39,569 nucleotides of DNA, from IMG/VR virus record IMGVR_UViG_3300048015_000367, positions 1-39,569 of that record; one strand, 5' to 3'. A program made the position numbers and the translations under genes. Shown here one piece after another: positions 1-6,166 of the stretch (within the stretch, counting starts at the first letter, position 1; each line of letters starts with the position of its first letter). The notes beneath the pieces were generated by a model, which saw only the letters and a list, made by a program, of their open reading frames with translations, did not search any database and was not told where the DNA came from. Source of the stretch: a virus.

Positions 1-432
1 TCATTCCGCCGCCATCGCGATCGGCTCGTCGCACAACGTCGCGACGGCGGCGTGGTAGTCCCCTTCCAATTTTTTGATTCGCATCCAACGCAGGATGAGC
101 CGCAGCTCGCGCAAGACTTCGAGCGAGAGCCGCGTGGCGCAGCCGAGCGCGCTCGCGATCTGAAATGCCTTGCGCTCGGCGCGCCACCAGCGCTCGACCG
201 TGACGATCGCGGCGTCGAGACTGCGTCCGCGCAGGAGCGCGGCGCGGGCGCCAAAGCGGGCGCGCACGGCGGCGTTATGCGGTCCGCGCCGGATGACGTG
301 CGCGACCCTGCGTTTGAACGCGTCGGCGATAGCGGCTTCGCCGAACGCCGCGCCGATCAGCGCCAGCGCGGTCGTCATGGCGGACGCAGCGTCGGCGCGC
401 GCCGCGGCGCGAGGGAACTCGGAGGCCGCCAT
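1..432 (-). CDS. Hypothetical protein left of the repressor
   Basis: A leftward gene of 143 codons whose stop lies exactly at the window edge. I start it at the ATG at 432 (MAASEFPRAA); the frame stays open upstream to a TTG at 495, but that would run through an inverted repeat that looks regulatory. The product is Ala/Arg-rich, with a basic amphipathic C-terminal half (LEVLRELRLILRWMRIKK), no signal peptide and no membrane segment. I do not recognise a family. It lies downstream of, and on the same strand as, the phage repressor, so it may be an immunity-region gene or the edge of the host chromosome. Moderately sure it is coding, unsure of function. Confidence 0.5.
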   Translation of the reverse strand: MAASEFPRAAARADAASAMTTALALIGAAFGEAAIADAFKRRVAHVIRRGPHNAAVRARFGARAALLRGRSLDAAIVTVERWWRAERKAFQIASALGCATRLSLEVLRELRLILRWMRIKKLEGDYHAAVATLCDEPIAMAAE

Positions 433-470
433 GACCGTGGACCGCCTTGCCTGTGTGTCGTCACCATATC

Positions 471-508
471 TGACAGATAGTGTCACGAAAGTCAAGGAAA
501 AGGTGACA
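471..508. promoter_or_regulatory. Candidate repressor operator (TGACA/TGTCA inverted repeats)
   Basis: TGACA-N5-TGTCA lies at 471-485, and a further inverted pair, TGTCAC (481-486) and GTGACA (503-508), surrounds 16 bases. The same half-sites flank the repressor promoter region (TGTCAC at 1385-1390, GTGACA at 1467-1472). The placement, upstream of a leftward gene and near the repressor gene, fits a binding site of the S24-type repressor. This is inference from symmetry only. Confidence 0.4.
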
Positions 509-626
509 AGCCAATTCGCGTCACGGCGTAACGACGCGGCCGAAGCGAATCACCGTCGGCGTCCTGCGCCGTCGGGTTCGAGCAATTGGTGTGCGAATAA
601 TCGGGTGAGAGAAGCGGAGCCGAAGC

Positions 627-1376
627 TTAGAACAGCTTGAGGCAGCACAACACCTTGCCGACGACTTCGAGGTCGGCGAGCGGCATTTCCTCGCTCGGGT
701 GATTGACGTTGTCGGAAATGATGTTGACTCGCGTCGGGCGCGACGAACGCAGCACCTGCAGGCGCTTGACGACAATGCATTCGAACGTGTCGCGAATGGC
801 ATAAAGCCCATCCGGCGTCGGCGTCTTGTGGCCAGTATCGACGATGACACGCTCGCCCGACATGATCGTCGGGGCCATGCTGTCGCCGTTGGTGTCGATC
901 ACCAACAGGCGGCTGGAGGAGGTGTGCAGCTGCTCACGCACGAAACTGCCCGGAAACAGCCATCCTTCGGCCTTCAGCGGGTCGGCATGCCGGCCGTCCT
1001 TGCGCACCTCGCGGGCGGGGAGGCCGCCGCCGCCGAGGCCGGCGCGGGTGTCGAGTTCGGGAATCTGACCCACGGCCGGGCCGAGCGGTTCGTCGTGCGA
1101 GGATTCTTCCCGCAGCACGTCGCTTGATTCGACATGGGCGCCCGGGGTGCCGGGAAAACGGCCCCACAGCAAAATCTGCTCCGGCGTGTAGCCGAGCACG
1201 GCGGCGAACGGCTTGAGGTGATCGAGCCGCATTCTGATCAGGCCGTTCTCGAGCCGCGATAGCTGCTGCTTGGAGACGCCGGAGCGGCGCACCAACTCGG
1301 TGCGCGACATGCCGCGCGCTTCGCGCGCGTAGTAGAGGCCGGTCATCTGCCGGGCCGATCGTGTGCGTTTCGCCAT
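627..1376 (-). CDS. Phage repressor, HTH plus S24/LexA-type peptidase domain
   Basis: A 249-residue two-domain repressor. Residues about 14-69 form an XRE-type helix-turn-helix (SRTELVRRSGVSKQQLSRLENG). Residues about 135-249 match the LexA/CI S24 peptidase fold: GDSM holds the probable nucleophile Ser166, and IVVKRL holds the probable general base Lys204. A Gly-rich hinge around residues 110-120 has an Ala-Gly pair (RAGLGG) where RecA-stimulated self-cleavage could occur, as known for this family. The gene is divergent from the GcrA-like early gene across 200 bases containing palindromes and a good promoter. That arrangement is what is expected of a CI-like repressor holding the lytic promoter shut until DNA damage. 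Confidence 0.9.
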   Translation of the reverse strand: MAKRTRSARQMTGLYYAREARGMSRTELVRRSGVSKQQLSRLENGLIRMRLDHLKPFAAVLGYTPEQILLWGRFPGTPGAHVESSDVLREESSHDEPLGPAVGQIPELDTRAGLGGGGLPAREVRKDGRHADPLKAEGWLFPGSFVREQLHTSSSRLLVIDTNGDSMAPTIMSGERVIVDTGHKTPTPDGLYAIRDTFECIVVKRLQVLRSSRPTRVNIISDNVNHPSEEMPLADLEVVGKVLCCLKLF

Positions 1377-1423
1377 GCGGGGATTGTCACCAATTCGGTT
1401 TATCCAGCCTAGGCCCTAAATAT

Positions 1424-1472
1424 GCGACTTGACAGTCGCGAAAATAGCGACTAAATATCATTAACAGTGACA
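1424..1472 (+). promoter_or_regulatory. Early promoter embedded in repressor operator palindrome
   Basis: A perfect inverted repeat, GCGACT-TGAC-AGTCGC (1424-1439), contains a consensus -35 hexamer TTGACA (1429-1434). Seventeen bases later comes TAAATA (1452-1457), a weak -10. A further half-site AGCGACT is at 1446-1452, overlapping the -10, and GTGACA is at 1467-1472. Bound repressor would cover both promoter elements of the rightward early transcript. Confidence 0.6.
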
Positions 1473-1573
1473 TGAGCGGCGTGCACCGGCCGCTTCGCGC
1501 CACGACAGACGAAACAATCCCGACAGACCAACGACCGCGCGCCGCGCGGCGGACACCTCATGGGAGACGAGGC

Positions 1574-2143
1574 ATGCGCACGGATTCCTGGACGCCCGAG
1601 CGTATCGAATCGTTGCGCAAGCTGTGGGCGCAAGGCGAGACCGCCGCGGCCATCGCCGCACGGCTCGGGCTGTCGCGCTCGGCGGTGCTGGGAAAGATCT
1701 TCCGGTTGCGCCTCGATAGCGCGGAGACAAGGCGGAGCAAACAAGGCAGCCGAACATCCAAGACGCCGAAAAGGCCGAGACCGCGAGCGAAGGCGGCGGC
1801 CGCAGGGCCGCAGGCGCGACCGTCGCTGACGGTCGCCGATTTCTTTGCGCGTCGCCGCCGTGGCGTGCGCGACGAAGCGATGCAAGAGCCGGTCGAAGCG
1901 GTTTCCAGCAAAATGACGGTGTTAGAACTGACAAACACCAGTTGCAGGTGGCCCCACGGCCGGCCCGGGTCCGGTCGTTTCTTTTTCTGCGGAGCCGCAG
2001 GGGCCGATCTCGAACGTGGCATTCCCTACTGCGAACGGCACATGCGGCGCGCCTACACCGCGCCGGAGCTTGCCGCCGAGGCCGCAGCGACACTGCGGCA
2101 AACGTATTTTACACCGACGGTTATCAAAGATACGTCACGTTGA
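1574..2143 (+). CDS. GcrA-family cell cycle regulator
   Basis: 189 residues from the ATG at 1574, preceded by a GGGAGACGAGG ribosome site; longer starts upstream add an Arg-rich stretch unlike the family. The N-terminus (SWTPERIESLRKLWAQG...SRSAVLGKIFRL) is the GcrA helix-turn-helix. The C-terminus (TSCRWPHGRPGSGRFFFCG...PYCERHMRRAY) is the conserved GcrA C-terminal module with two Cys, a His and CRWP. GcrA in alphaproteobacteria binds sigma70-RNA polymerase at GAnTC-methylated promoters. A phage copy, first in the early transcript, may redirect host cell-cycle transcription or act as the phage late activator. The middle (residues about 50-110) is a basic, low-complexity linker. Confidence 0.88.
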   Translation: MRTDSWTPERIESLRKLWAQGETAAAIAARLGLSRSAVLGKIFRLRLDSAETRRSKQGSRTSKTPKRPRPRAKAAAAGPQARPSLTVADFFARRRRGVRDEAMQEPVEAVSSKMTVLELTNTSCRWPHGRPGSGRFFFCGAAGADLERGIPYCERHMRRAYTAPELAAEAAATLRQTYFTPTVIKDTSR

Positions 2144-2160
2144 AGTTGGAGAGCGGCGCC

Positions 2161-2796
2161 GTGGCGGCAGATGGAGACTCTCGCAAATTGCACCGTCGCG
2201 CGGGCGATCCTCCTGACACCGAGCGGCCGCTCGATGAACGGGCGGCGACGGCGGCACGAGCGGAGTTGCGCGGCGAGCGCACCGGCATTTTGGGCGCGCT
2301 GAGGGAGGCGCAGCCATTGTCTTTGGCGCGGGCCCGCCAGGTGCCCGATCGTTGGTCGCTCATCCACGTCATGGAGCGCCTCGAGGAAGCGTTCCGCATC
2401 TTGGCGCGGCTGCCGACGGCCACAAGCCCGCGCGGCTACGTCAATTCTATGCCGACCTACCTTTACGACCGCGGCGACCTCAATGCGCAAATGGAGACGC
2501 GCGAACTGGAGCGCATGGCGCAGATGCGAAACCGTGTGCGCATTCCGCCGTCACCGGCCGAGATCGCCCGCATGGAAGAGGCGCTGCATTGGCCGGCGGC
2601 TTTCCTCTCGGCCGCGGAATTCCACCATTTGGCGCGCGCCGTCAATCTCGGCTCGCTGTGGGCGGCGTTCGACAAAGACGTCGATCATGGCGTCAAGCGT
2701 TTGAAAATCACGCGGCGGGCGTTCAACGCCCGCAAGCTGCAGGGCCTGCGCATCATCACGCAGGAACTGATCCGCCGCCGCGTCGCCGTGCGCTGA
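2161..2796 (+). CDS. DUF6362-like phage protein
   Basis: 211 residues from GTG 2161, with GGAG nine bases upstream (2148-2151). It starts 17 bases after the GcrA-like stop, so the two are probably co-transcribed. The central part (WSLIHVMERLEEAFRILARLP, then PRGYVNSMPTYLYDR, then RIPPSPAEIARMEEALHW) resembles a small alphaproteobacterial phage family I know as DUF6362, of unknown function, often near GcrA-like genes. The C-terminal half (DVDHGVKRLKITRRAFNARKLQGLRIITQELIRRR) is basic and could bind DNA. A small terminase or late regulator role is possible but not shown. Confidence 0.65.
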   Translation: MAADGDSRKLHRRAGDPPDTERPLDERAATAARAELRGERTGILGALREAQPLSLARARQVPDRWSLIHVMERLEEAFRILARLPTATSPRGYVNSMPTYLYDRGDLNAQMETRELERMAQMRNRVRIPPSPAEIARMEEALHWPAAFLSAAEFHHLARAVNLGSLWAAFDKDVDHGVKRLKITRRAFNARKLQGLRIITQELIRRRVAVR

Positions 2797-2849
2797 ACGC
2801 GACGCCCTGGCCGGCCGGCCGCAGCCGATGATTCAATGGGAGATCAATC

Positions 2850-3419
2850 ATGGACGCTGTGAACGCGGCCGGCGCCCGCAACACTGCTCTTTGTCGCGAC
2901 CAGGCCGGTCGGATCCCGCTGGTCGCGGCGTATTGTGAGGGTCTGGGTTTTACGCCGATCGGCGCGGCCGAGGAGAAGGACGGCGTTCGCATCGTGGCTA
3001 GAGGAGATTTGGCGCAGGCACGTTGCTGGTGCCGGCGCGCCGGCGATGCCGATCGTGTTGCAGTGGCGGCCACCGCGCGTCTGCGGCGCCTCGAGGCGCG
3101 TCATGGCGGCGATCTCGATGCCAGTGAGCGGCTTCAATTGGTCGATGACGCGATCGCGGCCGCGGCGAAACGGCTCGGTGTTGCGTTACGAGCGCATGGC
3201 GACATTTGCGCCGAGGCGATAGCGGCAATCGCGCGCGTCGACGCGGAAATCGCCAAGCTGCAACGCGCCGGCGGGCTGAAATCGGTCAATAAATCCTATC
3301 GCGAGTACCGCATCGCCGCCTCCGCGCGCGGCGAGCGAATCATGCGCTACGTCGATTGGATGAGCAAATACCGCGAGAAACTGGTGCGCGAGCTTGCCGC
3401 TGCGATGCGGTCGATCTGA
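2850..3419 (+). CDS. Hypothetical early phage protein
   Basis: 189 residues from the ATG at 2850, with GGGAGATCAATC upstream. It is soluble, Ala-rich and largely helical. The C-terminal third (NKSYREYRIAASARGERIMRYVDWMSKYREKLVREL) is a basic amphipathic helix pair. No family is recognised. It follows the DUF6362-like gene by 53 bases on the same strand and ends before a gap of about 420 bases, suggesting it is the last gene of the first early transcript. Its place before the terminase and its helical, basic make-up leave a small-terminase role open. Confidence 0.6.
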   Translation: MDAVNAAGARNTALCRDQAGRIPLVAAYCEGLGFTPIGAAEEKDGVRIVARGDLAQARCWCRRAGDADRVAVAATARLRRLEARHGGDLDASERLQLVDDAIAAAAKRLGVALRAHGDICAEAIAAIARVDAEIAKLQRAGGLKSVNKSYREYRIAASARGERIMRYVDWMSKYREKLVRELAAAMRSI

Positions 3420-3838
3420 GAATCATCCGAGAATCATCGGTGAGTGCGATGCCCGATACCGCAGTCAGCACGTGTTGCGCGATCATTTCAGAACAAAAAT
3501 TTTTGTCATTGTATTTCAACGTGTTGTCCAAAGAGACAAGCGTGATTTTGGCGCGGCCCTGTTTGACAGGCGAAAAAATCTGGGGCATTTCTTCGCGTGC
3601 AGGCGGGCCTTGGCGAACTGTGCCCAGCGTTTTCCGCAGCCTGTCTCGAGCGTCAAGCTCTTCCCAGCATTCTCTCAACATAGCTGACGACAATCGCGTC
3701 CCTGCCGTCGTGCGATGCCGATGCGGCGCGCGCCGGCCGGGCGTTTCGTTGTGTGTGGCGGCCACGGCGGACGTCGCGACGGCTCGGCCGTCGCGGCGAC
3801 GCGACGATTCGATAACATTTCAGAACAGGAGCGAGCAC
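3420..3838 (+). other. Long leader region upstream of the cold-shock gene
   Basis: No gene is supported in these 419 bases. The stretch 3484-3530 is notably AT-rich for this genome, and a 12-base direct repeat (CATTTCAGAACA) occurs at 3484-3495 and again at 3816-3827, just before the cold-shock ribosome site. Cold-shock genes commonly have long structured leaders, so a regulatory 5' leader is the likeliest use. No specific structure was identified. Confidence 0.3.
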
Positions 3839-4042
3839 GTGAGCGTCACGGGCAAGGTGAAATTTTTCAACGAGACCAAGGGATTCGGCTTCTTCACCAA
3901 GGATGACGGCAGCGGCGACGTATTCGTGCACCGCACCGAACTGCCGGCCGACATCAAGCTCCTGTACGAAGGTCAGCCGGTCAGCTTCGAGATCGAGAAG
4001 ACCACCCGCGGCCTGCGTGCGGTGAACATCAAGCTGATCTGA
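3839..4042 (+). CDS. Cold-shock domain protein
   Basis: 67 residues from a GTG at 3839 with AGGAG upstream. It matches a complete CspA-type OB fold: GKVKFFNETKGFGFFT carries RNP1 (KGFGFF), DVFVHRTEL carries RNP2 (VFVH), and the end (VSFEIEKTTRGLRAVNIKLI) closes the barrel. It would bind single-stranded RNA or DNA and act as an RNA chaperone in the cytoplasm. The long leader and position between early genes and the terminase suggest its own control. It could help translation of structured late mRNA, but that is inference. Confidence 0.92.
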   Translation: MSVTGKVKFFNETKGFGFFTKDDGSGDVFVHRTELPADIKLLYEGQPVSFEIEKTTRGLRAVNIKLI

Positions 4043-4103
4043 GCGTACGTCCCGCCTTTTCCTGACCCTCCCTCGGTTAGGCTCGTCAATTTCGGAAAGC
4101 GCC

Positions 4104-4167
4104 GCGACGAAGCAATCCGAAGTTAGGGGCGGTGACTGTGGATTGCTTCGCTTCGCTCGCAATGACG
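4104..4167. repeat. Palindromic intergenic repeat, copy 1
   Basis: GAAGCAATCC (4109-4118) is inverted at 4140-4149, followed by a CGCTTCGCTCGCAATGACG tail. This element type, whose shadow translation reads SLRAKRSNP, is scattered in Bradyrhizobium-like genomes. A related copy lies at 5801-5884. The two flank the terminase gene. Confidence 0.75.
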
Positions 4168-4264
4168 AATCGAGTGGGAAGGGGCGGGGCGATCTCAACG
4201 CGCATCGTCCGTAGCTTGGGCCGTAAAAACATGACAACAACTGGTTCAAACAACACGGACGCGA

Positions 4265-5794
4265 ATGGCAGACACGACCGATTCATCGGTAGTGCAAGTA
4301 AGGTCGCAGTTGAAATTGACCGACCGGCAGAAGCTGGCGCGCAAGCTCTTGCAGTCGCACCGGCACGCGCTCCTGGTGGGCGGCTCACGGTCCGGCAAGA
4401 CGACGCTGTTGGTACACGAGATCGCCGCGCGCGCACTGCGCGCCGATAATTCGCGCCACGCCATTCTGCGCCTCCATGCCAACGCGGCGCGCGCCTCGAT
4501 CGCACTCGACACGCTGCCGAAAGTGTTCCGGGTGGCGTTCCCCGGAGAGCGGCTCAGGCGCCATCGCGCCGAGGGTTATTTCTCGCTGGATAACGGCTCG
4601 GAAATTTGGATCGGTGGGCTGGGCGATCAGGACCAGGTGGAGAAGATTCTGGGCAAGGAATACGCGACTATTTTTCTCAACGAATGCTCGCAGATTCCCT
4701 ATGCGTCGGTGCTGGTCGCGCTGACGCGGCTGGCGCAGGTCGTCGGCGGGCTGACGCAAGCCGCCTTTTACGACCTCAACCCGACCAACAAGGGTCATTG
4801 GACCAACCTGCTGTTCGGCGACAAGCGCGATCCCATTTCGCGGCAGCCGTTGGCCGATCCGGACGAATACGCGCGGATGTTCCTCAATCCGAGCGACAAC
4901 GCCGGCAATCTTTCGGCGGCGTATCTAAAGAGCCTTGAAAATTTGCCAGAGCGGCAGCGCAAACGATTCTTCGAGGGCGTCTATATCGATGACCTAGAGG
5001 GCGCGCTGTTCAGCTATGAGGTGATCGCGCGGGCTCGCGTACCGGAGTTTCCGCTGGCCCGGTCGCGCCGGGTCGTGGTGGCGGTCGATCCGTCGGGCGC
5101 ATCGGGCCGCGACGACGAGCGTGCCGACGAGATCGGCATCGTCGTCGCCGCGCGGGGTGACGACGGCCATGCCTACGTGCTTGCGGACCGCTCGCTGCGT
5201 GATGCGCCGGCCGCGTGGGGCCGCGCCGCAGTGCAGGCTTATCACGAGTTCAAGGCCGACCGCATCGTCGCCGAGGAGAATTTCGGCGGCGAGATGGTGC
5301 GGTTCGTCATCAGGGCGGCCGACGCCAACGCGCCGGTGCAGGTCATCTCGGCCTCGCGCGGCAAGGTGCTGCGCGCCGAGCCCGTGTCGGCGCTCTATGA
5401 GCAGGGGCAGGTGCATCATGTCGGCCGGTTTCAAGTGCTGGAAGATCAGCTTTGCGCCTTCACCACGCAGGGCTATCGCGGTGAAGGCAGCCCCGATCAC
5501 GCCGACGCGCTGGTGTTCGCGGTGTCCGAATTGATGCTGAAGGAGCACGCGGCCATTCTGGAGTTCTATCGCCGCCAAGCGGGCGACAGATTGGAGGCGG
5601 CGCCGATTGGTGTTCAAACATCAACGCACGAGTCGTTGGTCAGGTTGAATGCGCCGGCCGGCATCTCGTGCGTCCATGGCCGCTCTGGCGCTTACTACGG
5701 CGTCGGCGCCGACGGCATCGTCGCGGTGCGGCCGGACGATGTCGAACCGCTGCTCGGCGCCAACTTCGCCCGCGCGGACGCGGACCTGAGTTAA
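4265..5794 (+). CDS. terL: Terminase large subunit
   Basis: 509 residues. Walker A is GGSRSGKTT (39-47). Walker B is TIFLNE (135-140), with Asn where Asp is usual before the catalytic Glu140. The motif DLNPTNKGHWT (170-180) follows. The C-terminal RNase H-like nuclease starts at VVVAVDPSG (Asp275), continues with VAEENFGG (338) and ends at SPDHADALVFAV (Asp411, Asp414), giving the acidic residues for two-metal cleavage. It would pump DNA into the prohead at the portal and cut the concatemer. It is close to the terminases of GTA-like alphaproteobacterial clusters. No small subunit gene is recognisable upstream. The last ~60 residues are a tail that I do not recognise. Confidence 0.93.
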   Translation: MADTTDSSVVQVRSQLKLTDRQKLARKLLQSHRHALLVGGSRSGKTTLLVHEIAARALRADNSRHAILRLHANAARASIALDTLPKVFRVAFPGERLRRHRAEGYFSLDNGSEIWIGGLGDQDQVEKILGKEYATIFLNECSQIPYASVLVALTRLAQVVGGLTQAAFYDLNPTNKGHWTNLLFGDKRDPISRQPLADPDEYARMFLNPSDNAGNLSAAYLKSLENLPERQRKRFFEGVYIDDLEGALFSYEVIARARVPEFPLARSRRVVVAVDPSGASGRDDERADEIGIVVAARGDDGHAYVLADRSLRDAPAAWGRAAVQAYHEFKADRIVAEENFGGEMVRFVIRAADANAPVQVISASRGKVLRAEPVSALYEQGQVHHVGRFQVLEDQLCAFTTQGYRGEGSPDHADALVFAVSELMLKEHAAILEFYRRQAGDRLEAAPIGVQTSTHESLVRLNAPAGISCVHGRSGAYYGVGADGIVAVRPDDVEPLLGANFARADADLS

Positions 5795-5800
5795 CACAGT

Positions 5801-5884
5801 CGTCATTGAGAGCGAAGCGAAGCAATCCAGGGTCACTGCCGCCGGCGCTGGATTGTTTCGTCGCTACGCTCCTCGCAATTGACG
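5801..5884. repeat. Palindromic intergenic repeat, copy 2
   Basis: CGTCATTGAGAG...AAGCAATCCAG (5801-5830) is inverted as CTGGATTGTTTCG...CAATTGACG (5848-5884). It is the same family as 4104-4167 and lies just behind the terminase stop. It could fold in the transcript but has no T-run, so a simple terminator is unlikely. Confidence 0.75.
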
Positions 5885-6069
5885 ATCTAACCCAACATGC
5901 CCGTGCCGCGTGTTTGCACCGGCATGTCGACGGCTCGCTTTGCGCGGGCCTGATCCACGCATCGCCGTCTCGTCCCTGCTGAAGACGCCCCCCGTGGCTC
6001 CGCCGTTCGTGCGCGGCGGGCCGCACGTCCCTCCGGCAGCGGGAGCGCGCGGCGGCGGCGTGGGTCATC

Positions 6070-6112
6070 GGGTCGGGGTCCTTTCGCTCGCGAAGCTTAA
6101 GGACCCCGACCC
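6070..6112. repeat. Strong hairpin between terminase and portal genes
   Basis: Arms of 14 bases, perfectly complementary (GGGTCGGGGTCCTT at 6070-6083; AAGGACCCCGACCC at 6099-6112), enclose 15 bases. There is no T-run, so intrinsic termination is doubtful. Possible roles are attenuation, mRNA processing, or a REP element. The rest of 5885-6166 holds no gene I can support. Confidence 0.6.
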
Positions 6113-6166
6113 ACATTTCATGCGCCGTACGGCGGCGGCGCTTCGACCAAACAAACAGGACGCGGG

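Noticed and set aside
6070-6112. Rho-independent terminator between terminase and portal
   Set aside because: Stem is strong, but there is no T-run on either strand side and the flanking genes should be co-transcribed.
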